Shown here one piece after another: positions 6,783 to 15,574 of a DNA stretch of 37,709 nt (position 1 is the stretch's first letter; each line of letters starts with the position of its first letter). Under the pieces are notes generated by a model. That model was not told the DNA's origin, did no database searches, and saw nothing but the letters and a program-made list of their open reading frames with translations. The translations under genes and the position numbers were made by a program. Origin of the DNA: Promethearchaeota archaeon (GTDB lineage: Archaea; Asgardarchaeota; Lokiarchaeia; Sigyniarchaeales; SOKP01); contig JABXKB010000005.1 of assembly GCA_013375485.1 (NCBI GenBank), forward strand, positions 1 to 37,709, read 5' to 3'.

Positions 6783-9700
6783 TTACTCTGTAATTGTTGG
6801 CTCGATATCCTCAAGTTCAAGAAGTCTTTTGGCTTCTTCCTCTAAATCAACACTAAAAATATCCGTTATCCCACTTTGCTGCATTGATACACCGTAAATT
6901 CTATCTGAGTTAACGATATTTTCCTCACGATGACTAATCACCATAAATTGAGCTTGTGAAGCAAATTCCTTTATAACCATTGAAACTCGATGTACATTTG
7001 GACCATCGAGTGCGGCATCAATTTCATCCATAACATAGAATGGAGCGGGATAAAATTCTTGTACAGCAAATATGAAAGATAAAGCAACTAAGGTTTTTTC
7101 TCCTCCGCTTAGAATCTCCAAACTTGAGATTTTTTTCCCGCGAGGTCTAGCTTCAATGCTAATTCCCCCCTCGAAGGGTTTATCTGGACGATCTAAAATC
7201 ATTTTAGCTGAACCTCCGGGACTGAGCTTTTGAAAAATTCTACTAAATTCTCTGTTAATTTCATGATAAGCTTTCATGAATGTACGTGTTTTTTCAAGTT
7301 CAATTTTATCAATGGCATCTAGAATTGATTTTCTTTCTCGTTGAATTGTTTGACGTCTCATATCTATCTCATCAAATCTTTCTTTCACTGTATCATATTG
7401 TTCAATTGCTTTTAGATTCACAGGTTCAAGGGTTTTTTTCTTCTTTGTTGATTCTATGATCTCTGATTGTAACTCTGCTTCTGAAAGATCCTCAGTTACA
7501 GGAGGTAACGAACCATATTCTTTAGATCGTTGGAATAAAGTTTCAATTTGGTCAATGCACATTATCTTTTTTGTTTCAAAATTATTTATTTTAGAGTTTT
7601 CCATAGAAAGATCTGATTTTAAGTCGGTTAAAATCTTCTGATATTCTTTTTGTTTTTTCCAAGATTCATCCTTTTCTTGAGTATATTTGTCAATCTCCTT
7701 TTGTTTTTCATCTTTTTTCATATTTTCATTATCTAAATTTTCTTTAAAACTTACTAATTCTTTTGATATTGACTCTACTTGTTCTTCAGTGTCCTTTATA
7801 TCTTGACCTAATCCTACAATTTTTTGTTCTCTTTCTTTATTTTTATTTAGCTCATTTAATTTTCCTTGAGATTTCTGTAAATCTTTATTCAATTTGTTTA
7901 ATTTTTTTTGAGCTGCTTTTTGTGATTCTAACTCTTCAGTTTTTTCATCTCTTAGAGAATCTATTACTTGTTGTCTCTGATCAACATTTTTTTGAATTTC
8001 TTCTACTTTAAAATTCAATCCTTCAATGTCATTTAAACAAGTTTCTATTTTATTATTCGCGTCAGTGTTTTCTTTTTTAATATCTTCGATAGAGTTGATT
8101 ATCCTCATTACATTTTCAAGTGCTCTTAAACGATCCATTGTATCTTCAAGTGTTTTATTTTCTTCATCTATTTGTTTTCGTAAATTCTCCGTAATTTCCC
8201 AAAAATTCTCTTTTTTAAGAATAAGATCATCAATACGTTTTTGGAAGGAATTTTGTTCAGCTTGTATATTTTTAATATTTTCTTCAGTGTTTATAATTAA
8301 ATTTTTCTTTTCTCCGATAAGATTATTCAATTTTTCTACATTTTCATCAATTTCGGTAATATTGTCAAATAAATTTTGAATCCCGTGTAATTCATGTAGT
8401 TTATCTCTCATATTTTCTTGTTCTTTTTGTTTAATATCAATGTCGTCTTGGATCTTAGAAATTCTATCCCAATATGTATCTTTAAGTTCTTTCAATTTGT
8501 TAATCTCATCATCTAAACTGTTGACTTCCAGTTGTTTATTGCTTATATTTTCTTCTCTTTCATGAATTTCTCCCTCTGCTTTTTTAATTCTTTCGTTTAA
8601 CTGATTAGTTCTTTTATTAATTTCTTCAAGTCTCTTATTATAAGCAGAAAGATTTTCAGAATAATGCTTTTTTAAAATATTACTTTCGGATAATTGTCTT
8701 TCAATTTTGTTGTAGTCATCCATTTGTGATTTAATATTTTCTGAGATCTCTTCCAATTGTTTGTATAATTCTTGACTTTTTGACATCGTAAGTTTTCTTA
8801 ATGATAAGTAGACATTTTCCAAGATCTCCATTAGATCTTGAACAAAACTGTCGAACGTAGAAGTCGATGATTGTACTTCTATATCAGCTGATTCTTTTAC
8901 TTTATCAATTAATTGATTAATTGTATCATCAGCATTATCTGTAAATAATTTTAAAGTCTGCATTATAGAATTAAGCATATCTGTCATTTCAGTAGACTTT
9001 TCTTCATCAGCGCCAACATCCTCAACTGTCTTCATAATATCAATTATATCTAGAATGTACTTTTTGAAATCTTCAGCAGATGATTCAATGGCTTCTGCAT
9101 TTGATTGTTGGATATTACCTTTAATAGATTCAACTGAGATATTAATATTCTGAGTAAGCATATTCAAAATTTGTAGAATTCCTGTAATATCTTTTGTATT
9201 TTTCTCATATTCTTCTTCAGATGACTCTATTTTTTGAGCCAGATTTTCTCTTTCTTGTGAAAGTTCTTCTAAACGTCTTTGAACATTCTCTTTTTTGTAT
9301 ACCGATTTTTCTGATTCACTGGTTACATTTATAAGATTATTATTTAAGGAATCAACTTGTAATTCTAAATTATTCTTCTCCCGATCTAATTTTGTTAATT
9401 CTTTTGTGAGAATTTTTAATTCTGTATTAATATTATCAATCTTTGCATTGTTATCATTGATTTCTGACTCGTAGGAATAGTTCTTCATTTTTACCAATTC
9501 TAAATCTTGCTCGTTTTTCCTAAAAACTGAATTTTCTTGCTTCAAGATTGCCTTTAATTTACTTAATTCTTTATTAATAGTCTCATTTTCTTTCAGTAAT
9601 TCTTTTACAGCTTTCTCAGCATCTCTACCTTTACTCAAATCTGTAATTTTCTTCTCAATAGAGGTTTTCTTTTCATTTAACTCTTGTATATTGCCTTGAT

Positions 9701-11234
9701 TCATTTTTATTTCCGTGTTTAATGATGATAAAGAAGCTTGAAAATCTATTAATTTAGAATTCAATTGATTTTTTTCTGCTTGAATGTTGTTTATATTATT
9801 TTCTAAATCTTTTTGGTTTTGATTTTCTTTAGATATTTTGGCATTTAAACCATTTATTCGTTTTCTAATTTCCGATTCTATTTTTTTCGTTGCTTCAATG
9901 GCTTCATCAATACTCTCAGCGTCTTTTTTTAATTTTTGTAATTCATTTTCTAATTTTTCCTTCTTTTCTTCATTTTTTTTAATACTTCCTCTAAGCATTT
10001 TAATTTGAGCGTTATTAGATGAAACATTTTGTTGTATTTTTGAAATTTCTGCATTAAAAAGAGATTTCTCATCCTCAGTATTTTTTATTTTGATATCGAA
10101 GTCAGCCTGATTTTGTTGTCTTTTTTCAATTTCATTTTTGGCTTCTTCAATATGATTCTCATATTCTAAAATTTCTTCTGAAACGCTCTCTATCAATGAA
10201 TCAAACGTTTGTCCTTCCTCAAGTTTCATTTGTTTGCTTTCTAGATTTTCAATCTCTTGAGTTAATTTGGTAATTGATTTTTTTGCTAAAGTTAAAGTAG
10301 TTTGACTGGAAGAAATTTCCGTCTTAATTTGAGTAATTTTTTCGGTTATCTCCTCTCTTTCTTTTTCTTTATCTGAAATGGTTTTTTGAATGTTATCCAT
10401 AACAAGTGATTCTTGTTTTAATACATCTTCTTGTCGGTTTATTTTTTCTTGCAATTCTTCAATGATTTTTAAGGATTTTTCGATTTTTCGTTCCAATTCA
10501 TCTTCTTCTTCCCTTAATTTTGATATTTTTAATGCAATCAGTTGAGAATTTAAAAAATTTATTTGTTCATCAATTTCTTTCCAAGCTAAAGCATCATTTT
10601 TCTCTTTTTCAACCTTCTTCAATTGAGCAGACACTTCTTTGAAAATTGCTTCAAATTGTCCTAAATCTCTTTCAGCTTTTTCTAATTCCTTTAATGTTGC
10701 ATCTTTCATTTCGTCATATTTTTGGAGACCTATTAATTCTTCAATAAAGTTCCTTCGATCTTCCGCATTCATATGGGTTAGTTCCACAATTTTTCCCTGA
10801 AGGACAAATTGATTACTACCATCTGGATCAACATTTGCTGCTGCTAATGCGTTAAGAATTTGTTGGCGAGTAGCTTTTTTTCCATTCATTTTATAACCAC
10901 CCCCACCACCTCTCTTGATTGTACGTGTAATTTCAAAATCATTAGGGCTTCCGGGAAAAACATTATCAGAATTATCGAAATATAAAGTGACAGAAGCTCT
11001 TTGAGAGGGATTCTTTCCTCGTGAACCAGCAAAGATCAGATCTTCTAAACTCTTAGCCCTCATCGTCTTTTTACTCAATCTTCCTAAAGAAAAACAAAGA
11101 GCATCAATAATATTTGATTTTCCAGCACCATTAGGTCCTACAATGCATGTAAATCCACTTGAAAGACGAATTGTAACAGTTCTATCTCCAAAACTTTTAA
11201 ATCCGCTCATAGAAATTTTCTTAATATAAGTCAA
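6783..11234 (-). CDS. smc: SMC chromosome condensation ATPase, long, no recognisable hinge
   Basis: 1483 aa from a TTG start with GGAG 7 nt upstream. N-terminal head: FKSFG, Walker A GPNGAGKSN (33-41), QGKIVEL (146-152). C-terminal head: signature LSGGEK (1375-1380), Walker B FYVMDEIDAALD (1399-1410), then ISHR. Between them lie two very long coiled coils (~200-680 and ~820-1260) rich in E, K, N, I, L. Typical SMCs are about 1150-1200 aa with a globular hinge carrying conserved glycines. Here the middle (~685-815) is an acidic, Ser/Thr/Met-rich, apparently helical segment with only two glycines and no hinge motif; there is also no CxxC zinc hook, so it is not Rad50. scpA and scpB directly downstream make it the operon's SMC. 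Confidence 0.93.
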   Translation of the reverse strand: MTYIKKISMSGFKSFGDRTVTIRLSSGFTCIVGPNGAGKSNIIDALCFSLGRLSKKTMRAKSLEDLIFAGSRGKNPSQRASVTLYFDNSDNVFPGSPNDFEITRTIKRGGGGGYKMNGKKATRQQILNALAAANVDPDGSNQFVLQGKIVELTHMNAEDRRNFIEELIGLQKYDEMKDATLKELEKAERDLGQFEAIFKEVSAQLKKVEKEKNDALAWKEIDEQINFLNSQLIALKISKLREEEDELERKIEKSLKIIEELQEKINRQEDVLKQESLVMDNIQKTISDKEKEREEITEKITQIKTEISSSQTTLTLAKKSITKLTQEIENLESKQMKLEEGQTFDSLIESVSEEILEYENHIEEAKNEIEKRQQNQADFDIKIKNTEDEKSLFNAEISKIQQNVSSNNAQIKMLRGSIKKNEEKKEKLENELQKLKKDAESIDEAIEATKKIESEIRKRINGLNAKISKENQNQKDLENNINNIQAEKNQLNSKLIDFQASLSSLNTEIKMNQGNIQELNEKKTSIEKKITDLSKGRDAEKAVKELLKENETINKELSKLKAILKQENSVFRKNEQDLELVKMKNYSYESEINDNNAKIDNINTELKILTKELTKLDREKNNLELQVDSLNNNLINVTSESEKSVYKKENVQRRLEELSQERENLAQKIESSEEEYEKNTKDITGILQILNMLTQNINISVESIKGNIQQSNAEAIESSAEDFKKYILDIIDIMKTVEDVGADEEKSTEMTDMLNSIMQTLKLFTDNADDTINQLIDKVKESADIEVQSSTSTFDSFVQDLMEILENVYLSLRKLTMSKSQELYKQLEEISENIKSQMDDYNKIERQLSESNILKKHYSENLSAYNKRLEEINKRTNQLNERIKKAEGEIHEREENISNKQLEVNSLDDEINKLKELKDTYWDRISKIQDDIDIKQKEQENMRDKLHELHGIQNLFDNITEIDENVEKLNNLIGEKKNLIINTEENIKNIQAEQNSFQKRIDDLILKKENFWEITENLRKQIDEENKTLEDTMDRLRALENVMRIINSIEDIKKENTDANNKIETCLNDIEGLNFKVEEIQKNVDQRQQVIDSLRDEKTEELESQKAAQKKLNKLNKDLQKSQGKLNELNKNKEREQKIVGLGQDIKDTEEQVESISKELVSFKENLDNENMKKDEKQKEIDKYTQEKDESWKKQKEYQKILTDLKSDLSMENSKINNFETKKIMCIDQIETLFQRSKEYGSLPPVTEDLSEAELQSEIIESTKKKKTLEPVNLKAIEQYDTVKERFDEIDMRRQTIQRERKSILDAIDKIELEKTRTFMKAYHEINREFSRIFQKLSPGGSAKMILDRPDKPFEGGISIEARPRGKKISSLEILSGGEKTLVALSFIFAVQEFYPAPFYVMDEIDAALDGPNVHRVSMVIKEFASQAQFMVISHREENIVNSDRIYGVSMQQSGITDIFSVDLEEEAKRLLELEDIEPTITE

Positions 11235-11273
11235 AATTTATCTCCATTTCTACTCTTTACTATTAAAAAAATA

Positions 11274-11296
11274 GTGTGATCACACCTATAAATATA
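11274..11296 (-). promoter_or_regulatory. smc promoter: TATA box abutting a 12-bp palindrome
   Basis: The perfect palindrome GTGTGATCACAC (11274-11285) begins right where a TATA-like element ends (minus strand TATATTTATAG, 11286-11296). The expected transcription start, about 25 nt beyond the TATA box, falls just past the palindrome, some 30 nt before the smc TTG. That is the classic position for an archaeal repressor operator controlling the smc-scpA-scpB transcript. Confidence 0.55.
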
Positions 11297-11410
11297 TAAT
11301 ATACCCTATTAAAAAAATCTGTTTTACATTTTCCTATTTTCGAAATCGTTTATGATTAAAATTTTCCATTGGGACTAGAAAACGATCAGATTAAACCTTA
11401 AAATTATGTA

Positions 11411-12613
11411 TCATTGGTTGAAAATTGTATCAATTATAAGCTTAATTTGTTTAGGATTTATCAATATGAAGAATAGATCATAATTTGCATTGGAATAATT
11501 ATGATAAGTATTTCTTTGGCGATATGTCCTTTTTGAAGGTTTAATTATTCCAAAATTTAAAAGTTCTTCTGTTAATTTACTAAATTCATTAAAATCTTTT
11601 TTATACTCCAAAGTTTCGCAAGAAATTTCATATAATTGTTGTAACTCGTTAACAGAAATATAATAATTCATTTTACTCATAAAATAATTCGAAAGGTTGT
11701 CTAAGAATATAATTGTTAATATGTCTTCTTCAGAAAGATAATTCAACACACTAAACTCATCAGAAATTTGAAAATTTTCAAATTCATCCTGACAAATTTC
11801 TAATAATTCAATTTTATTAAAATTGTTTTTAATTTTTAAGATTGGGTATAAATCTCGAAGAATTTCAATTCCTTTACCAGGGACAGGGACATGTTGCTCA
11901 CAGATTAAGTCTGTTATATATCTAATTAAATGTTTATCAATTTCATGAGAAAAGCTCAATAGGACTCTTTGTTTAAGAATAGCATAAAGTTCATAATAAG
12001 TGAAAAAATTTAACTTATTTTTAAAATCAAATTCAGAAAGTAAATCTATAGTCCCTGGTCTTATAATTTTATTCGTTGTAGAGATCAAAGTTATATTTGT
12101 TTCTCTACTGAATTGTAAGAATTTATTAAAAGTTTCAGGTTCTAAATATTCAATATTATTAAACATGAAAAATAAATGTGAGTTGACTTTATTGCATATA
12201 AACTTAAAAGTATTCCATAAATGGGGGATATTTGAATTTAAGATAGTTCGAAAATCGATATCAAAATCAGTAAAGGTATTTATTTCACTTAACAACGAAA
12301 AAATTAGTTCTTCAAGCTTTTTCTCTTTACATTCTACAAAAATATTATTAATTTGAATGAATTCTTTATTTTGAATTATAATATCATTTAAGACTTTATT
12401 TACTATTGCTTTCTTTCCAATTCCGTCAATTCCTTGATATAATATATTAAGGGAATACTCATCAGAAATTGAATCATTTAAAATTGAAAAGAGGGAATTT
12501 TCTTCTTTTTTTCTGTATAATAATCGCGGTGGGACATAGTTTGGGTCAAAAAGAGCTTTAGGTCCTATATATTTATTATTTACGTTAGATTTTGCAATCA
12601 TATCTTTGACCAT
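11411..12613 (-). CDS. Orc1/Cdc6-like protein with degenerate AAA+ ATPase motifs
   Basis: About 400 aa from the ATG at 12613; an in-frame GTG at 12652 would add 13 residues. The N-terminus PKALFDPNYVPPRLLYRKKE matches the Orc1/Cdc6 entry motif (arm, Y-x-P, then R-x-x-E). The AAA+ P-loop is GIDGIGKKA (G61-K68): the Thr/Ser after the Lys is replaced by Lys. Walker B reads FFMFNNIEYL, with Asn-Asn where Asp-Asp/Glu is expected. Sensor-1-like LISTTN and FTYYELYAILKQRV (lid) follow, then a winged-helix-like C-terminus ending near FGIIKPSKRTYRQRN. ATP hydrolysis therefore looks lost or altered. It lies 177 nt upstream of smc on the same strand; the palindromic smc promoter lies between them. It could be an origin-binding paralog or a recruiter for the condensin complex (inference). 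Confidence 0.72.
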   Translation of the reverse strand: MVKDMIAKSNVNNKYIGPKALFDPNYVPPRLLYRKKEENSLFSILNDSISDEYSLNILYQGIDGIGKKAIVNKVLNDIIIQNKEFIQINNIFVECKEKKLEELIFSLLSEINTFTDFDIDFRTILNSNIPHLWNTFKFICNKVNSHLFFMFNNIEYLEPETFNKFLQFSRETNITLISTTNKIIRPGTIDLLSEFDFKNKLNFFTYYELYAILKQRVLLSFSHEIDKHLIRYITDLICEQHVPVPGKGIEILRDLYPILKIKNNFNKIELLEICQDEFENFQISDEFSVLNYLSEEDILTIIFLDNLSNYFMSKMNYYISVNELQQLYEISCETLEYKKDFNEFSKLTEELLNFGIIKPSKRTYRQRNTYHNYSNANYDLFFILINPKQIKLIIDTIFNQ

Positions 12614-12632
12614 TGTTTTATATGATTTTAGA

Positions 12633-12665
12633 TAAATATATTTAAACCCCACCCCCAGGGAGGTG
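12633..12665 (-). promoter_or_regulatory. Promoter of the Orc1-like gene with GC-rich dyad
   Basis: A TATA-like stretch (minus strand TTTAAATATATTTATC, 12631-12646) is centred about 26 nt before the ATG at 12613, fitting a leaderless transcript. Immediately upstream is a GC-rich block in otherwise AT-rich DNA with imperfect dyad symmetry: minus strand CACCTCCCTGGGGGTG (12650-12665). It may be a TFB recognition element, an operator or an origin recognition box. Confidence 0.4.
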
Positions 12666-12705
12666 ACTAAAAGTAAATTTAAATTTTAAATTAGAGGATT
12701 TTTAA

Positions 12706-12810
12706 ATAAGAAAGATAATCTTCAAAAAAATTGAGAAGAAAACCATTATTGAGGAATTAAAGTCCTTTAAAACAAAATTGGAATATTTAAAGGAGAGTTT
12801 TAATTTATAA
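12706..12810 (+). CDS. Possible 34-aa helical peptide (speculative)
   Basis: Plus-strand frame between two minus-strand genes, bounded by a TAA at 12703-12705 and a TAA at 12808-12810. It reads as a Lys/Glu-rich amphipathic helix (KKTIIEELKSFKTKLEYLKE). There is no ATG/GTG/TTG near its beginning, but AGAGGA lies 7 nt before an in-frame ATA at 12706. In DNA this AT-rich a lysine-rich open frame of this size can occur by chance, so this is only a candidate. Confidence 0.18.
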   Translation: MRKIIFKKIEKKTIIEELKSFKTKLEYLKESFNL

Positions 12811-12817
12811 ATGAAAT

Positions 12818-13774
12818 TTAATCAAAACTTTCTAATAAATTTTTTAAATTATTTGCTAGTAATGGTAAATATTCATAAGATTTAATTTTCACTTTTTTAT
12901 TTAAACAGAGCGCAACTAAATATAGTCTGGTATCACCTATATCCAATTTTCTAAGGAAAATAATACCTTCTTTTTGAAATTTTGATTGTTTCTCTGGAAA
13001 TTCAATATTTGTTACAATATCGATTGTATTTATATCCCATTCTTCTAGTTTTTCTAATGCTTGAGTTAATCTTGGAGCAATAGCTTCACAAATTTTTTGA
13101 TAATCCTCATTTGTTGTTCTACTGGCAATTATAAAGCAATTTTGATCTAATAAAAGCATAGAACTATTGTAAGTTTTACCCATATAATCCTTCAATAAGG
13201 ATTCAAACATTTTGGATTTGTGTGTTGCATAAAAAACGCCATCAGAGAAAGCCTTTAATAAACTCGGTTCATCATATATAGAAGTTTTAAAAATAGAAAA
13301 CTTAACATCTTGTATAATATGTGAGATTTCATTTTCTAAGTAATTTACTTGATTTTTAATGTTTTCATTTTCTTTAATATCAGGATCATATTTATGGAGT
13401 AGTATTAAAAATTGAAAATTATCGGCATGTGAATCTGAGATGATACTTTTAATATCTCTAAGAAATATCAATGATTCTTCAAACTTCTCTGGTGCTTGAA
13501 CATCAATTACATAAAAAATTGATTGCATTTCAGTAAAATATTTACTTTTATCTCCCAAATATATTTTTCTATAATTCTTTTGACCACCCAAATCCCAACG
13601 GACAATTAAAGTTCCCAATAAGGAGTTTGTATAAAAAGTTCTTTTTGCTTTTATTGTAGGTTTTACTGTGGATAATAAACTAAATTTTTTATCTAATAAA
13701 AGCAAAATTGACGTTTTTCCGCCACTTTCTAAACCACAGAAAAGTATTTTTTTAAGTTCTCTTGATCCATTCAT
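12818..13774 (-). CDS. Rag/Gtr-like small GTPase with C-terminal roadblock-like domain
   Basis: 318 aa. P-loop GLESGGKT (14-21); switch I PTIK with T40; switch II WDLGGQ (60-65); the NKxD position is HKYD (127-130). HKxD instead of NKxD, and the following FSIFKTSIYDE block, mirror eukaryotic RagA/B (HKMD; CFRTSIWDE). Residues ~195-318 form an alpha/beta region (MLLLDQNCFIIASR onward) consistent with the roadblock CTD of Rag/Gtr proteins. Eukaryotic Rags act as heterodimers on the lysosomal roadblock scaffold Ragulator to signal amino acids to TORC1; in Asgard archaea the role is unknown. No membrane segment or lipidation motif is seen. It follows the nitrilase gene by 25 nt on the same strand. 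An Arf-like label is also possible, but the HKxD and CTD favour Rag. Confidence 0.85.
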   Translation of the reverse strand: MNGSRELKKILFCGLESGGKTSILLLLDKKFSLLSTVKPTIKAKRTFYTNSLLGTLIVRWDLGGQKNYRKIYLGDKSKYFTEMQSIFYVIDVQAPEKFEESLIFLRDIKSIISDSHADNFQFLILLHKYDPDIKENENIKNQVNYLENEISHIIQDVKFSIFKTSIYDEPSLLKAFSDGVFYATHKSKMFESLLKDYMGKTYNSSMLLLDQNCFIIASRTTNEDYQKICEAIAPRLTQALEKLEEWDINTIDIVTNIEFPEKQSKFQKEGIIFLRKLDIGDTRLYLVALCLNKKVKIKSYEYLPLLANNLKNLLESFD

Positions 13775-13799
13775 ATCAATTTAACATATAATATTTAAT

Positions 13800-14618
13800 T
13801 TATTTATTAATGATTTTGACTTTTATATTATTTTTACCGATTTTTTCTTTAAGTCGAATTTCTCTAAGTTTTCTCGGAAATTTTAAATCGATATTATCAA
13901 AAATAAAACCACTTGCGTTTATTGGGCCCTCTACAATTTTTAATTTTGATGGGGATATATTTCCTTCATAAAAAGAAATAATTTTACTGTTCCCTAAAAA
14001 TTTTCTTTTAAAATAATTACCAAAAGTATTACAGGCCACCACAGGCACTCTATTTTCAAGTGCACGTGCTTGTAGATAAATATGCCAATTTACCATTCCA
14101 TCTTCTCTTATTTGAGTTGGTGAAAACAGGATGTCTGCCCCCTTTTCTACAGATAATCGAGGAGTTTCAAAAAAAACCATATCAAAACAAATAAGAATTG
14201 CAAAATAATAGAGGTTATTAAGTTTAAACAAGTTCAATTCTTTACTTGGCTCAAAATAGGCACGTTCATACGCATAAAGGTGAATTTTATCTTGTCTACC
14301 GATTTCTTCGCCATTTTCATTAAAAAAATAACAAGTTATCACAGGTTTTTTTGAATTAGTTCTTTTTTCCCAGATTGCTCCAGATATGAATTTCGTATTG
14401 TAATCTTTTGCTAAGTTCTTAACAAAAAAATAATCATTACCTCTTTGATCTTGAAAATTTTGAGTTGAATCTCTAAAAAAAGGAACCCATCTTTCTGGTA
14501 AGCATATGATATCGCATTTATTATGTTCTCTAAATAATTCTTTTAAGATTCGTTCAATTTCATCATAACATTTTGTTCTTTTTTTATAAATTTGGGGTTG
14601 AATACAAGCAACTCTCAT
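13800..14618 (-). CDS. Carbon-nitrogen hydrolase (nitrilase superfamily amidase)
   Basis: 272 aa, normal size for the family. The catalytic triad is visible: E42 in CLPERW, K111 in RQDKIHLY, C144 in ILICFDMVF, with the supporting Glu in the QARALENR helix (~190). Enzymes of this fold hydrolyse nitriles, amides, ureides or N-acyl groups in the cytoplasm; substrate cannot be read from sequence. ATG start with GGTAA upstream; only 8 nt after the HAD phosphatase gene, so the two are co-transcribed, and the Rag-like GTPase follows. Confidence 0.9.
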   Translation of the reverse strand: MRVACIQPQIYKKRTKCYDEIERILKELFREHNKCDIICLPERWVPFFRDSTQNFQDQRGNDYFFVKNLAKDYNTKFISGAIWEKRTNSKKPVITCYFFNENGEEIGRQDKIHLYAYERAYFEPSKELNLFKLNNLYYFAILICFDMVFFETPRLSVEKGADILFSPTQIREDGMVNWHIYLQARALENRVPVVACNTFGNYFKRKFLGNSKIISFYEGNISPSKLKIVEGPINASGFIFDNIDLKFPRKLREIRLKEKIGKNNIKVKIINK

Positions 14619-14626
14619 TTTATAAC

Positions 14627-15382
14627 TTACCCTAAAGATTCTTTATTGTTAATCTCATTGATTATATCAAATAATTCATCCATACCAGAGATCTCATAAT
14701 TAGGCTTAAAATCCCCTTGTAATTTATGTTCTCCTTTATAATTGTCATATTTTCCTCCTCTATGAAGATAAACACTATAAATTTTGTTTACATTAGCGGG
14801 CATTATATCTTTATCGATTCTATCTCCAACATATATAGCTTCCTGACCTTTTACTCCAAATTTTTTCAAACAATAATTAAATAGTTCTGGATTTGGTTTT
14901 TTAATTCCTATTTCATCTGAAATAACTACTAAATCAATTAATTTATCAATTTTGAGTCTTAATATCTTTTCATATTGCTTTATTGGGATCCCGTCAGTTA
15001 TAATCGCTGTTTTTATTGTTAAATCTTTTATTCTCTTTAAATTATATTCAACATCATCATATAATCTTATTGAACTTACTTTTTCTTGGTGGTATGCCAT
15101 GACAGCTGCAGCAACATATTTATAAAGATCATTATACGTGATGTACTCTATATTTTCATCCACCAGATTCAATCTTCTTATAAGTATATTATAATGTTTT
15201 GAGAAATTTGAACCATATTCTTTTACAATTTCTTTTAATATCTGTTGTGCTTTCTTTTTATCTATTTTTAAGCCTAATTGAATCATTGCATCAAGTCCTT
15301 TAATTCTAGCTCTTTTGGATAATCCCGTTGAGTCAAAGAGACAATCATCTAAATCAAATCCAATTAATTTTATGGGAGTCAT
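14627..15382 (-). CDS. HAD-superfamily phosphohydrolase
   Basis: 251 aa. Motif I is FDLDDCLFDS with nucleophile D10 and acid/base D12; motif II IITDG (~117-121); motif III Lys in IGIKKPNPELF; motif IV VGDRIDKDI. A helical cap of C1 type lies between motifs I and II. The layout resembles phosphoglycolate phosphatase or nucleotidase-like HADs; the substrate is unknown. ATG start; first gene of the HAD-nitrilase-Rag cluster. The 192-bp gap to the divergent longin gene at 15575 has AT-rich promoter sequence for both but no clear operator. Confidence 0.88.
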   Translation of the reverse strand: MTPIKLIGFDLDDCLFDSTGLSKRARIKGLDAMIQLGLKIDKKKAQQILKEIVKEYGSNFSKHYNILIRRLNLVDENIEYITYNDLYKYVAAAVMAYHQEKVSSIRLYDDVEYNLKRIKDLTIKTAIITDGIPIKQYEKILRLKIDKLIDLVVISDEIGIKKPNPELFNYCLKKFGVKGQEAIYVGDRIDKDIMPANVNKIYSVYLHRGGKYDNYKGEHKLQGDFKPNYEISGMDELFDIINEINNKESLG

Positions 15383-15574
15383 TATCAGATTCCAATTTTA
15401 TCTTTAATTCATTAAAATAATTTAAGTTGATTGCTTATATTAATTATTCTAAGATATTAGAGGTTAAGTTGAGATAAATTTATTTATCTTTAATAATATA
15501 TAATCTTCAATATTAATTTATTTTAGGTTAAACAGAAAAAAAAGCTGTTCTTGTTATTTATTAAATAAATCGTA

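Noticed and set aside
7456-8379. Plus-strand open frames inside smc
   Set aside because: Shadows of coiled-coil codons on the opposite strand; hydrophobic low-complexity translations without SD.
6783-11234. Rad50-type ATPase
   Set aside because: No CxxC zinc hook; head motifs and the linked scpA/scpB genes identify SMC.
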